NCBI RefSeq assembly: GCF_000477435.1
Contig: NC_022576.1
Coordinates: 2,170,001-2,234,000 of the forward strand
DNA: 64,000 bases
Direction of reading: 5' to 3'
Origin: Candidatus Symbiobacter mobilis CR
GTDB taxonomy: Bacteria; Pseudomonadota; Gammaproteobacteria; Burkholderiales; Burkholderiaceae_C
The notes under the pieces were generated by a model, which was not told where the DNA came from, did no database searches, and saw nothing but the letters and a program-made list of their open reading frames with translations. Positions 44,587 to 53,796 of this stretch are shown piece after piece (position 1 is the first letter of the stretch; the number at the start of each line of letters is the position of its first letter). The translations under genes were made by a program, and so were the position numbers.

Positions 44587-45663
44587 TCAGCGCAGATCGC
44601 GTAGCCCCCACGGGTGCTGCAAAGCCAATATCCGCGCCACAACCAGCACCAACACCACTCCATGCAGCCCTAGCAGGCAGTGCCACCAGACGAATACGGA
44701 ATGCGTCACCCAGTTGTGCCCCAGGTGCAACAGGTTTTGGTAGACGACGAAGGTGCATAGCGCAAGGATCAGGTTTGCGCCGCGCCCTGCGCGGGGCTGG
44801 ACGTGGGAGACGACCACGGCGATCAGCAGGAAATTCCCCGCAGCCAGTACCAGGCTCAAGCGCCAAAACAGCTCGGCAAGGTGTGCCGGGGTGGGGTCGG
44901 CAAGCAGCGTGGCGGTGTGTACGGTTTTGGGTGGTGGGCGGTCGTCGCCTGTTTCGCCCCGCGCTGTGATGCGCGTGCCGTATTGCTCGAAAGCGGTGAC
45001 GCGCACCGTGGCCGACCGGGGGTCGATCTCCAGGTTTTGCCCTTGTTCCAGTAGCACATAGGTGCCGTCAGGCCGGTGTTCGACGCGGCCGGAGCGCGCC
45101 GAGGTGACGATTTCCCTGTCGGGCAGATGCGTGGAAACGAAGACGTGCGAGGCAGCCTTGGCGTTGGCAGTGTCCTTGTCGACGAAAAACACCCGTTCCC
45201 CCCGCGCAGACTCGCGGAACTGCCCTGGCTCCACGCGCTCGACGTCGCTGCGGTGCTCGAATTGCGCCTTGAGGTAGTCGATACGCTGATTCGCCCACGG
45301 CACCACCCACAGCGCCAGCCCGGCGATGACCAGCAGCACCGGCCAGGCAAAACGCAGCAGCACGGGCAATAGGGATAGCACGCCGCGCCCGCTGCATTGC
45401 CAGACGATCATTTCGTTGTCGCGGTGCATACGCGACAGGCTCACGATGATGGCGATGAACAGTCCCATCGTCAGCAGCGTGGGCGCATAGGAAAAGACGG
45501 TCAGCCCCATCGCGACCAAGATGTCCGCCGGGGCGATTCCCCCTCGGGAAGCCATGCCCAGCGTGCGGATCAGCGTCATCGTCATCACCACCGTCAATAG
45601 GACGATCAGCACTGCGCTAAAGCTGCGGGACAACTCTTGCCGAATGGACGAATGGAATAACAT
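44587..45663 (-). CDS. lptF: LPS export permease LptF
   Basis: The 358-aa product starts MLFHSSIRQELSRSFSAVLI, characteristic of LptF, with membrane segments at ~14-35, ~52-72, ~100-120 and three near the C-terminus. The periplasmic part contains GQFRESARGERVFFVDKD and GQNLEIDPRSATVRVTAFEQ. The open frame to 46002 continues into divergent pepA and is rejected in favour of the ATG at 45663. The 34-bp gap to pepA must house overlapping divergent promoters. Confidence 0.92.
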   Translation of the reverse strand: MLFHSSIRQELSRSFSAVLIVLLTVVMTMTLIRTLGMASRGGIAPADILVAMGLTVFSYAPTLLTMGLFIAIIVSLSRMHRDNEMIVWQCSGRGVLSLLPVLLRFAWPVLLVIAGLALWVVPWANQRIDYLKAQFEHRSDVERVEPGQFRESARGERVFFVDKDTANAKAASHVFVSTHLPDREIVTSARSGRVEHRPDGTYVLLEQGQNLEIDPRSATVRVTAFEQYGTRITARGETGDDRPPPKTVHTATLLADPTPAHLAELFWRLSLVLAAGNFLLIAVVVSHVQPRAGRGANLILALCTFVVYQNLLHLGHNWVTHSVFVWWHCLLGLHGVVLVLVVARILALQHPWGLRDLR

Positions 45664-45697
45664 CGTCGAACGATTCCGGGCAAAAAGGGAAATGATT

Positions 45698-47179
45698 ATG
45701 GACTTCGGGCTGGGTTTCACTTTGGTGGCGCTGGATGAGCTGGAAGTAGCCGAGGTGCAGGAAGGCATCGTGCTATGCAGCCGTCCGCCGGTGCAGTGGC
45801 TCCATCCTCTGGCGCGGATCACCACCCTCGCCCTGGAATCGGGCGATCTGGCTCCCATCGACAGGAACGTGCTCGACGTGTACCGTCCCGCTGACGTGCC
45901 CTGGCGGCGCGTGTTGCTGGCCCATACGGAAGACGGCACCCCCGCGCAGGTGCGCAAGGCTGCCTCGGCCGCTGCCGCGTTGCTGGCTGCGACAAAGCCC
46001 ACTGCCGTTGCGTTGGCCTTTGCCCAACAGCCCGATGCGCGCCAGCTCCAGGCGGCATTGCTTGCCGTGGCGGAGACGACCTACCGTTTCGAGCTGACCA
46101 AGACCGAGCCTAAGGGGCGGTTTCCGCAGACCTTGCACGTGGCCGTCCCCGATCCTGCCGCCGTGCAGGCTGCCTTCGACGCAGCGGTAGCGACGGTGCA
46201 TGGGGTCGAGTTTGCCAAGGACTGGGCCAACCGTCCTGCCAACCACGCAACGCCCCGGATGCTTGCGCGGGCTGCTGCCTCGCTGAAGTGCTATGCGCGT
46301 ATTACCTGCAAGGTGCTCGACGCTGGGGATGCGCACAAGCTCGGCATGGGTGCTTTCCTTGCCGTGGCGCAGGGGTCGGAAGAGCCACCCCAATTCATCG
46401 TCTTGCGCTACAACGCCCCGGCGCGCAAAAAGAAGGCTGACCCCACACCGCAGCACCCTCCCATCGTGCTCGTGGGCAAGGGCATCACTTTTGATAGTGG
46501 GGGAATCTGCATCAAGCCCGCTGCGGACATGGACGAGATGAAGTTCGATATGTCCGGCGCGGCCAGCGTGCTCGGCGTTTTCCGCGCGCTGGGCGAGTTG
46601 CAGCCGGACATTTCCGTCGTGGGGTTGATCCCCGCTTGCGAGAACCTGCCTAGCGGGAGGGCAGTCAAGCCTGGCGATGTGGTCACCAGCCTGAGCGGCC
46701 AGACCATCGAGATACTCAATACCGATGCAGAAGGTCGGTTGATCCTCTGCGATGCACTCGCGTACGCCCAGCGCTTCGCCCCCCATGCCGTGATCGACAT
46801 CGCCACGTTGACCGGGGCTTGCGTGATCGCGCTCGGCAAGGTGCGCAGCGGGCTGTTTGCGAGCGATGCCGCGCTTTCCGCAGCCTTGTCCGCTGCTGGG
46901 GATGCCGCGCTCGACCCCTGCTGGCCCTTGCCGTTGGATGAAGAGTATGCGGAAGGGCTGAAGTCGAACTTTGCCGACGTGGCCAACGTCGCTGGGCGGC
47001 CTGCGGGGGTGATCACCGCTGCGAAATTCCTCCAGCGTTTTGCGCAGGGATACCCCTGGGCGCACCTGGACATCGCCGGGACGGCCTGGAAAAGTGGCGA
47101 CGCCAAAGGCGCCACGGGTCGGCCCGTGCCCTTGTTGCTGGAGTATTTGCTGGCGACTGTGCAGGCTGTCGGGGAATAG
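45698..47179 (+). CDS. pepA: Leucyl aminopeptidase PepA
   Basis: M17 aminopeptidase of 493 aa. The two-metal active site is visible: GKGITFDSGGICIKPAADMD, MKFDMSGAASVLG and NTDAEGRLILCDALAYAQ. The frame runs back to 45521 inside lptF; AGGGA eight bases before the ATG at 45698 supports that start. pepA divergent from lptFG and followed by holC is a conserved arrangement. PepA also binds DNA in some bacteria, but nothing here tests that. Confidence 0.95.
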   Translation: MDFGLGFTLVALDELEVAEVQEGIVLCSRPPVQWLHPLARITTLALESGDLAPIDRNVLDVYRPADVPWRRVLLAHTEDGTPAQVRKAASAAAALLAATKPTAVALAFAQQPDARQLQAALLAVAETTYRFELTKTEPKGRFPQTLHVAVPDPAAVQAAFDAAVATVHGVEFAKDWANRPANHATPRMLARAAASLKCYARITCKVLDAGDAHKLGMGAFLAVAQGSEEPPQFIVLRYNAPARKKKADPTPQHPPIVLVGKGITFDSGGICIKPAADMDEMKFDMSGAASVLGVFRALGELQPDISVVGLIPACENLPSGRAVKPGDVVTSLSGQTIEILNTDAEGRLILCDALAYAQRFAPHAVIDIATLTGACVIALGKVRSGLFASDAALSAALSAAGDAALDPCWPLPLDEEYAEGLKSNFADVANVAGRPAGVITAAKFLQRFAQGYPWAHLDIAGTAWKSGDAKGATGRPVPLLLEYLLATVQAVGE

Positions 47180-47181
47180 GA

Positions 47182-47613
47182 GTGGCTGAAGTCTCTTTCC
47201 ATTTGCACGTCGGGGATCGGCTCGACTACGCCCGCCGCTTGCTGCACAAGGCGGTTCGCCAAGAAAAAACGGTATGGGTGCGCGGCGATGCGCAGACGCT
47301 CGACGAGCTTGACGCTTCGCTGTGGTCTCAAGGTGCGTTTTTGCCCCACTGCCGGGGGGGCGCGCCGTATGGCGTGCTGGCGCGAACGCCGATCGTGCTC
47401 GACCCCGCAGCGCCGCCGTGGAGCGAAGACGTCGCAGCCCAGGCCTTTTTGCTGAACCTCGGCGCCGACGTGGCGCAGGAGTTTCCCCGTTATGCCCGGG
47501 TCATCGAAATCGTAGGGCAAGACGAAGAAGACAAAAGGCAGGCGCGGCGGCGCTGGAAGCACTACGCAGCGGCAGGGGTCGTCCCCACGACGCATCAGCA
47601 AGGGGATGCATGA
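47182..47613 (+). CDS. holC: DNA polymerase III chi subunit
   Basis: A 143-aa chi subunit, linking the clamp loader to SSB. Typical segments are VSFHLHVGDRLDYARRLLHK, LWSQGAFLPH (LW...FLPH motif) and EIVGQDEEDKRQARRRWKHY. The GTG start at 47182 is two bases after the pepA stop, and the stop overlaps the next ATG (ATGA), so the three genes are coupled. Confidence 0.92.
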   Translation: MAEVSFHLHVGDRLDYARRLLHKAVRQEKTVWVRGDAQTLDELDASLWSQGAFLPHCRGGAPYGVLARTPIVLDPAAPPWSEDVAAQAFLLNLGADVAQEFPRYARVIEIVGQDEEDKRQARRRWKHYAAAGVVPTTHQQGDA

Positions 47614-47951
47614 GCACGCCTGCGCCGCCACGTTTCGTCCCGACGCTGACCGAAGTCGTCGAACCCACCCCCGCTGTGCAGGAATCTGCCGAGACGGTTG
47701 CGGACGATGCGCTCTATGGCCGCGTGCTGGCACACTGTGCGCAGCAGATGAACCAGTACGTGGACGAGCACCTCGACCGCCTTGCGCGCGAGGTTTTCGA
47801 GCAAGGGTTGCAGCAGATTCGGACGCAGGTGCAAGAGCAGTTGCGTACACAGTTGGAGGCACTCGTCCGGCAGGCTTTGTCGGAACCCCCAAACCTTGAT
47901 ACCCACAAAACGGAGCACCATGGAAACCAGGAAGAACCACACCCCACGTAA
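47610..47951 (+). CDS. Small hypothetical protein after holC
   Basis: A 113-aa protein starting MSTPAPPRFVPTLTEVVEPT. The central half is an amphipathic helix (NQYVDEHLDRLAREVFEQGL, TQVQEQLRTQLEALVRQAL), likely coiled coil. It overlaps holC by four bases and the following lipoprotein gene by 32. Small proteins in this position occur in other Burkholderiales, but no function is assigned. The overlaps make it a likely expressed gene. Confidence 0.7.
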   Translation: MSTPAPPRFVPTLTEVVEPTPAVQESAETVADDALYGRVLAHCAQQMNQYVDEHLDRLAREVFEQGLQQIRTQVQEQLRTQLEALVRQALSEPPNLDTHKTEHHGNQEEPHPT

Positions 47952-49128
47952 CGGCATCCCGCAATGCGGAAAGCTTTGGCTACTGGCTGCATGCATCGCG
48001 CTGGCAGCGTGTGGAAACCGTCAGGAAGCACCTGCGGCTGGGGAACCGCAGGACGTGACCGTGGTGCGCATTGGCCATGTGGCGCCGACGACGGGGGCCA
48101 ATGCCCACCTGGGCAAGGACAACGAATACGGTGCGTTGCTTGCTGCTGCCGACCTCAACGCCGAAGGAATCACGATCGGCGGGCAGAAGGTGCGGATCGA
48201 GCTGTTGCTCGAAGACGATGCCTCTGACCCCAAGCAGGGAACGGCCGTGGCGCAAAAGCTGGTCGATGCGAAGGTCTCCGGGGTCGTCGGCCACCTCAAC
48301 TCCGGCACGTCGATTCCTGCTTCCCGCATCTACCACGAAGCCGGCATTCCGCAGATCACCCCTGCGGCGACGAACCCGCGTCTGACGAGGCAAGGGTTCC
48401 GCACGACGTTTCGCGTCGTTGCCGACGATACCCGGCTGGGCAGCGCGCTGGGGCAGTATGCAGTGACGACCTTGCAGAGCAAGGCTATTGCCGTCATTGA
48501 TGACCGTACTGCGTATGGGCAGGGGGTGGCCGAGGAGTTCATCAAGGCTGTGCAGCAGGCCGGGGGCAACATCGTCGCACGCGAGTTCACGACGGACAAG
48601 GCCGTCGATTTCGCGCCAATCCTGACTTCGATCAAGGGCAAGCAACCCGACCTGATCTTTCTGGGGGGGCTTGATGCCGTGGCTGGCCCAATGCTGAAAC
48701 AGATGAAGGCGTTGGCTATCGATGCGAAGTTCATGGGTGGGGACGGCATTTGTTCGTCCGCCCTGTATCGCTTGAGCGGGAACACCATTGCAGACGACAA
48801 GGTGTTCTGCGCCGAAGCCGGTGGCGTCGAAGGGGTCGGCGTCGCGACGCTGGAAGCCTTCAAGGCCCGATTCCGCGCGCGCTTTGGCACCGATGTGCAG
48901 CTTTATGCACCCTATGTGTATGACGCCGTGCGTGTGATGGTCGCGGCAATGCAGCAAGCGGGGTCAGCCGACCCTGCGCACTATCTACCCGTTTTGGCTG
49001 CGACCCGGGATTACCCCGGCATCACCGGCCCCATCAGCTTCGATGAGAAAGGCGATTTGCGCAATGGAGCGCTGACCTTCAAGACGATCCGCGCAGGCAA
49101 GCTCGCGACGCTGGCGGTGGTGCGGTAG
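47920..49128 (+). CDS. Branched-chain amino-acid-type ABC transporter substrate-binding lipoprotein
   Basis: The 402-aa product has a lipobox-like LAACGN after a hydrophobic signal. It is a type I periplasmic binding protein (LivJ/BraC family): VVRIGHVAPTTGANAHLGKD, GAALAAADLNAEG-like segment, VVGHLNSGTSIPASRIYHEA, FRTTFRVVADDTRLGSALGQ and LYAPYVYDAVRVMVAAMQQA. The ATG at 47920 has CGGAG upstream; the earlier start lies in the preceding gene. No permease or ATPase gene follows, so its transporter is encoded elsewhere. The substrate is likely a branched-chain amino acid but is not proven. Confidence 0.88.
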   Translation: METRKNHTPRNGIPQCGKLWLLAACIALAACGNRQEAPAAGEPQDVTVVRIGHVAPTTGANAHLGKDNEYGALLAAADLNAEGITIGGQKVRIELLLEDDASDPKQGTAVAQKLVDAKVSGVVGHLNSGTSIPASRIYHEAGIPQITPAATNPRLTRQGFRTTFRVVADDTRLGSALGQYAVTTLQSKAIAVIDDRTAYGQGVAEEFIKAVQQAGGNIVAREFTTDKAVDFAPILTSIKGKQPDLIFLGGLDAVAGPMLKQMKALAIDAKFMGGDGICSSALYRLSGNTIADDKVFCAEAGGVEGVGVATLEAFKARFRARFGTDVQLYAPYVYDAVRVMVAAMQQAGSADPAHYLPVLAATRDYPGITGPISFDEKGDLRNGALTFKTIRAGKLATLAVVR

Positions 49129-49193
49129 GGGAGGCACAGGAGGCGCGGCGATGGCGGAAAAAGGCTGCCATCGTGATGACACCGGGTGCGCGC

Positions 49194-50444
49194 CTACGCG
49201 GCAGGCGCAGGCGCGATGTCCCCGTCCTTGCTGTACTGGTAGTCCCGGAAGACGTGCTCTGCGCTGAGCAACACATATCCGCCTTCCGGCGTGCGGCGCG
49301 TGGTGTCCTTGAGCCGGTAGGTGTTGTGCCCGCAAGTCCAGCAGCGGAAGTTGCGCATCTGGGTGCATAGGCAGGTTTTGTCCTTGACGGACAGGTTCTT
49401 GCCGTCGGGGTGCAGGGCCAGTTCGCGGTTGTAGGCGCTGATGTACGCGCAGTGGCCGTTGCCGTCGAGCAGGTATCCGTACGACTCGCAGTTGGGGCGG
49501 ATGCCGTCGCCGATGGCGGGCGAGTTTTTGAGCATACGCATCGGGTACCCCGTCGGGGAGATGGTGTTGACCTCGATGTCTGCCTCGCTGGCGCGGAAGT
49601 ATTCCTGTTTGACATCGGCAGGCAAGCCGCATTCGTGCGTGACGGTAAACCGCGTTGCCACCTGCACTGCTGCAGATCCCGTTTCGAGAAAGGATACGGC
49701 GTCGCTCCCCGTGAAGATGCCCCCTGCGGCAATGACGGGGATCGTCAAGTGTTCTTGCAGTAGGTACTGATGCACTTCATGCACGATGGTGGCCAAGTCA
49801 TGCTGCGCCCAGTCCATGCCAAACCCCAGATGCCCACCGGCCAATGGGCCTTCGACGACGATGAAGTCCGGCAGGCGATCGAGCCTGGCGTTCTTGCGCA
49901 GAAAGAGCTGCAAGGCGCGTACCGAGGAAATGATGATCCCGAGCTTGGCGTCGCGAAAACGCGGGTGGTCGGCGATCAGCGCGAAGGACCCCAGATGCAG
50001 CCCGGCGCTCAGGGTGATGCCGTCGACGCCCGCGTCGAGCGCGCTGGCCATGCGTACTTGCAGGGTCTCGCGCGGGGCGTTCATCGTCAGCTTTTCCATG
50101 CAGTTCACAAAGATCAGCCCGTCGCCCTGTTTCGCTTCCATCGTCGCGCCCACGTGGCGGCGGGTCGCTTCCGCAATGGCGCCGAGATGAAACTTGACCT
50201 CGGACTTGTCGCTGTTGTGGATGTTGTAGCGGTACAGCCGGGTTTTGTCCTTGACGAAACTGGTATCGAAACGGCGGTCGGAGACGTCAGTCACCATCGC
50301 GTCGGAGATGTGGCCGATGCCGCCCAGCCGGGCTGCTTCCAAGGCCAATTCCGCCGTCGAAATATCAACACCCATTCCGCCAACGATGATCGGAACGTAT
50401 TCGCGGGTGCCGAAAGTCAGGCGGAAATCATCCACACATTTCAT
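49194..50444 (-). CDS. Nitronate monooxygenase-like flavin oxidoreductase with Cys-rich tail
   Basis: The TIM-barrel FMN protein shows YVPIIVGGMGVDIS, VDGITLSAGLHLG, VEGPLAGGHLGFGMDW and IPVIAAGGIFTGSDAVSFLE, typical of the 2-nitropropane dioxygenase/enoyl reductase (FabK) family. The start at 50444 has AAGGA nearby; the longer frame overlaps the PilZ gene. The last ~100 residues contain PNCESYGY, GNGHCAYIS, CLCTQMRNFRCWTCGHN, so six or more cysteines could bind metal or an Fe-S centre, which is not usual for basic NMO. Substrate is unknown. Confidence 0.85.
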   Translation of the reverse strand: MKCVDDFRLTFGTREYVPIIVGGMGVDISTAELALEAARLGGIGHISDAMVTDVSDRRFDTSFVKDKTRLYRYNIHNSDKSEVKFHLGAIAEATRRHVGATMEAKQGDGLIFVNCMEKLTMNAPRETLQVRMASALDAGVDGITLSAGLHLGSFALIADHPRFRDAKLGIIISSVRALQLFLRKNARLDRLPDFIVVEGPLAGGHLGFGMDWAQHDLATIVHEVHQYLLQEHLTIPVIAAGGIFTGSDAVSFLETGSAAVQVATRFTVTHECGLPADVKQEYFRASEADIEVNTISPTGYPMRMLKNSPAIGDGIRPNCESYGYLLDGNGHCAYISAYNRELALHPDGKNLSVKDKTCLCTQMRNFRCWTCGHNTYRLKDTTRRTPEGGYVLLSAEHVFRDYQYSKDGDIAPAPAA

Positions 50445-50509
50445 GAGAATCCTTGGTGCGCCTTTGCGTATACGTACGCCGGTACGTTCCGCAGTGGGTT
50501 CGCTGTGGT

Positions 50510-50887
50510 TCAGCGCTTGGCGAAAAGAAGAGAAAGTTCGCGATCCATCAACTCGGCATCCCCCGTGTTGAGTTCGAGCAGGCGGCGCAAGCTCGTGAGG
50601 CTGGCCACGTCGATGTCTTGGCAGGAGATGCCGACGTTCGGCCCCTCCAGATGGACGACGACGCCGTGCATCTCGATGGAGTCTTCCTCCGTAGCCAGAG
50701 GAAGCACCAGACGGCAAGGCTCCTGCAGGGCCACCGGCGCAGCGGTATCAATGCGCACCAGGGCGCCACGCAGGGCGATGTCGAGCAGCTCGACATCCAG
50801 GGTCTGATTAGTCAGGTGCAGACGCACCGGAGCGTGGAAGGGAACCCGGGAAAACAGGCGCTGGCAGCCTTGGGACGGAATGTTCAT
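50510..50887 (-). CDS. PilZ-domain protein
   Basis: A 125-aa protein. FSRVPFHAPVRLHL and LDIALRGALVRIDT fit the RxxxR and D/NxSxxG c-di-GMP sites of PilZ; the first arginine pair is partial (RVPFHAP), and the second motif reads DIALRG, so binding is plausible but not certain. The ATG at 50887 has GGAG upstream. It is between cheZ and the flavoprotein gene and downstream of an HD-GYP gene, a context that suggests c-di-GMP-dependent control of motility or adhesion. Confidence 0.75.
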   Translation of the reverse strand: MNIPSQGCQRLFSRVPFHAPVRLHLTNQTLDVELLDIALRGALVRIDTAAPVALQEPCRLVLPLATEEDSIEMHGVVVHLEGPNVGISCQDIDVASLTSLRRLLELNTGDAELMDRELSLLFAKR

Positions 50888-50989
50888 GGATGCTGTCTCC
50901 AGGAGGGCATCGGGCTGGCGGCCGGTACGCGCAATGCTCCGGACTGTGCAGCGGGACAAGACAAGGAAGGGGAAGGAAGCGGGCTGTAC

Positions 50990-51634
50990 TTAGAACCCCA
51001 GAGAAGCAAGAAGATCGTCGACGTCGCTTTGTTTGAGCGCGTCATCGGCTGTTTGCGGGCCTTCCAAACGGTGATCGTTCACATTCATGGTTGCGGTCTG
51101 CGTAGCCGATGGATCCGGTGATTCGGCGGTGGATGCGCCGGGAGAGCTGTCGAGCAGCAATTGAACGAGCTGTACTTCGGTGCGGTTGATGATGTCGACG
51201 ACTTTCTTGATCACCTGCCCGGACAAATCCTGAAAGTCCTGGGCCATCATGATGTCACTGAGTGTCTCGGCTTGATCTTGCGCAAAACGGGCCGTGCGGT
51301 CGGCGAACTTGCCACATACCATGAGCAAAGCACGGGCGCGATCAACGCTGAAATCCTCCGCAGACGCCATCCGCGCAAGCGATTGGCTTAGCTCGCTGCC
51401 GTGGGTGGCGAGGTGGTCGCAATCGGGCTTGGCTTTTTCTACGAGGCCAAGCACCTTGTTGGCGGCGTCCTCGGTCATTTTGCCGACATAGGTCAGCCGG
51501 TCGCGGGCGTTGGGAATTTCCTGGACGATCGAATTCAACTGGTTGGAGCCAAGCAGAGTCAGGGCTTCGTGCATTTCACGGACGATCGCACCAAGACGGG
51601 TGTACGCTTCTTCCTTGGACAACGTTACAGACAT
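50990..51634 (-). CDS. cheZ: Chemotaxis phosphatase CheZ
   Basis: A 214-aa CheZ. The catalytic region is IMMAQDFQDLSGQVIKKVVD with the conserved Asp and Gln, inside a long four-helix bundle, and the C-terminal CheY-binding helix is DVDDLLASLGF. CheZ speeds dephosphorylation of CheY-P. No CheY, CheA or flagellar gene is in view, which is unusual because cheZ normally follows cheY. It lies 109 bp downstream of a Cache histidine kinase gene. Confidence 0.92.
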   Translation of the reverse strand: MSVTLSKEEAYTRLGAIVREMHEALTLLGSNQLNSIVQEIPNARDRLTYVGKMTEDAANKVLGLVEKAKPDCDHLATHGSELSQSLARMASAEDFSVDRARALLMVCGKFADRTARFAQDQAETLSDIMMAQDFQDLSGQVIKKVVDIINRTEVQLVQLLLDSSPGASTAESPDPSATQTATMNVNDHRLEGPQTADDALKQSDVDDLLASLGF

Positions 51635-51743
51635 GAACGACTACCCTGTTTGAAAACCAGAAGAACTGCGTGGTGGGAGAGAGTCCATCCACCCGGGGAA
51701 GCAGTGCGGAAAATCGCTTCCTGCGGCCCTGCACGGCATCGTG

Positions 51744-53795
51744 TCAAGAATCGCCATGGGCCAGCGGCACAGTGAAGAAAAATACACTTCCTTGCCCGAG
51801 CGTAGATTCGAGCCAGATTTTGCCACCGTGATGCTCGACGATACGGCGGCAGATGGAAAGCCCCAGGCCCGTGCCCTGGGGCTTTTCGGTGAGGGTATCG
51901 CCAAGTTGTTGAAAGGACTGGAAGAGTCTCTGCTGCGCTTCTGGTGCGATACCGGGGCCGTGATCTTCGACCCGAAAGCACACGGCCGCAGGCAATGCCT
52001 GTACCCCCACGACGATGTCCCCATCATGGCCGAATTTGACGGCGTTGTCCACAAGGTTGACCAATACTTGCAAGATGCGGTTGTCGTCTGCGCGGATGTC
52101 CGGTATCGGGGGGTGGATGTCAAAGACCAGCGTGTAGGGACTTTTTGCAAAGAGCGTGGACGTGGCGTCACGGAGCCGGTCGAGGATACGCTGCACAGGC
52201 AGCGTGGCAAACCGCCAATCCACGCGCCCCGCCTGAAGTTGCGCGCTGTCGAGGACGTCGGTGATCAATCGGGTCAGGCGTTCGCCTTCCCCTGCGACGA
52301 TATCCAGGTTTTGGCGAATCTGCACGATGGCGCGCTGCGCGGACGCATCGTCGGGAACGATGGGGAATACGGCGGCATCAAGCTTTTTGCGAATCAGTTT
52401 GGAGAACCCGACGATCGACGTCGTGGGGGTGCGCAGCTCGTGGGAGATGGTCGAGAGAAAGTCCGTCTTGAGGCGATCGAGCTGTTGTAGCTCTTCGTTG
52501 GCATGGGCCAGCTCGCTCGTGCGTTGGGACACTTTCTCGTCCAGATGGCGAATATTGTCTTGGAGCTGGGCCACCATGGCGTTGAAGGCCTGCGCGACGA
52601 TGCCGATTTCGTCGTTGCCAAGCAGAGGGCAGCGTGCGTTGAGGTCGCCCTGCTGGATGCGGTGGGCGGTGGCGCTGAGTCGTTGTAGCGGTGTCGTCAG
52701 CGTGCGTGTGAAGAGATACACCAGCGCCATGGCAACCAGCCAGGTAGTTCCAAACACCGTCAGCATCCGGTTGCGCAGAGCAATGCCACTAGCGTTGAGG
52801 TCTGCGAGGTAAACGCTGGCGCCGATGTACCAGTCGTACCCCACATGGTGGCGAACCCAGGAAATTTTGTCGCACACGCCTTCCCCTAAGGTAAAGGGGC
52901 AATTCCATTGGTAACGCAGCCCGGATGTCGTATCGGCGGCGGCCTGAAGCATGGGCATCAGTGGCTTCCCCGTGGCTTGGTCGATGAGGCCCGATACATC
53001 CGTTTCCTCGATGTTGGCGTTGGGGTGGATGATCATCTGCATCTTGCCTGTGAAGATGTAGACATACCCGGATTGGGCGATGTGGATTGTGCGCAGGCGC
53101 CGACGCAGGTTGTCGGTCGCGACGGCAAGCCGGGTGCGCATGGCTGCGTCGATGTCGTCGAGGTACATCCCGCTGCCGATGACCAGGCCGAAGGATTCGA
53201 GATTCTTGTAATAGCTCAGTTTTTCCGAGGGCGTAGGCTCACCGAGGCGACGCCACCAGTAGATGTGGAACCCTTCGCCAGCCCGCCGTGCGCCGTCGAT
53301 CATCGGCTGCAGGATCAGGTTGCCGTGGGCATCGCGCTGCGTGGAAAAGTCTTGGTCGATCAGGGCGGGGTCGATGTGCGCACGGGTCGTTCCCTGGTAG
53401 TCTGCGGCGAAGATGTACCCACCGTGGCCATACCGGATGTGCCGCAGTTCTTCGAGTAGCGCTTGCCGGGCAGCCGCACGGGTCATGGCGCCTTGGTGAA
53501 CCTTGGCGTCGAGCATCTGCGCGCGGGAGTGGACGACTTCGACGATATGGCGCAGGGCTTCCTTGCGTTCCTCGATCAGGGCAGCGCGCGCCACTTGCTG
53601 GTCGGTGTGGATTTTTTCGACCAATTCGTAGACGTTGTCGAGGATGGTGTGGGCGGAGCGCTCTTCCAGGTCGGCAACGGTACGTTGGGTGAAGGGTACG
53701 GACAGCGCGTACAGCACGCCGAAGAGCACGGCCAAGCCAACCGTGATCAGGATATAGATGCGCCGGAACAGGCGGGATTGAAAGGCGGAAGGCAC
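51744..53795 (-). CDS. Cache-domain sensor histidine kinase
   Basis: A 683-aa membrane kinase. TM1 (~13-33) precedes a long periplasmic region with two Cache-like modules (YGHGGYIFAADYQGTTRAHI and SGYVYIFTGKMQMIIHPNAN). TM2 at ~330-350 is followed by HAMP (~350-405). HisKA has SHELRTPTTSIVGFSKLI with His near residue 450, and HATPase has NLVDNAVKFG and GTGLGLSICRRIV. There is no receiver, so the partner is probably the stand-alone receiver two genes upstream. It is one base from the HD-GYP gene stop. Confidence 0.92.
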   Translation of the reverse strand: MPSAFQSRLFRRIYILITVGLAVLFGVLYALSVPFTQRTVADLEERSAHTILDNVYELVEKIHTDQQVARAALIEERKEALRHIVEVVHSRAQMLDAKVHQGAMTRAAARQALLEELRHIRYGHGGYIFAADYQGTTRAHIDPALIDQDFSTQRDAHGNLILQPMIDGARRAGEGFHIYWWRRLGEPTPSEKLSYYKNLESFGLVIGSGMYLDDIDAAMRTRLAVATDNLRRRLRTIHIAQSGYVYIFTGKMQMIIHPNANIEETDVSGLIDQATGKPLMPMLQAAADTTSGLRYQWNCPFTLGEGVCDKISWVRHHVGYDWYIGASVYLADLNASGIALRNRMLTVFGTTWLVAMALVYLFTRTLTTPLQRLSATAHRIQQGDLNARCPLLGNDEIGIVAQAFNAMVAQLQDNIRHLDEKVSQRTSELAHANEELQQLDRLKTDFLSTISHELRTPTTSIVGFSKLIRKKLDAAVFPIVPDDASAQRAIVQIRQNLDIVAGEGERLTRLITDVLDSAQLQAGRVDWRFATLPVQRILDRLRDATSTLFAKSPYTLVFDIHPPIPDIRADDNRILQVLVNLVDNAVKFGHDGDIVVGVQALPAAVCFRVEDHGPGIAPEAQQRLFQSFQQLGDTLTEKPQGTGLGLSICRRIVEHHGGKIWLESTLGQGSVFFFTVPLAHGDS

Positions 53796-53796
53796 G

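Noticed and set aside
45773..47065. Leftward open frame of 430 codons
   Set aside because: Complement of pepA, which has intact catalytic motifs.
47322..47609. N-terminal extension of the small protein after holC
   Set aside because: The extension lies within holC in another frame. The ATG at 47610 overlapping the holC stop is a better start.
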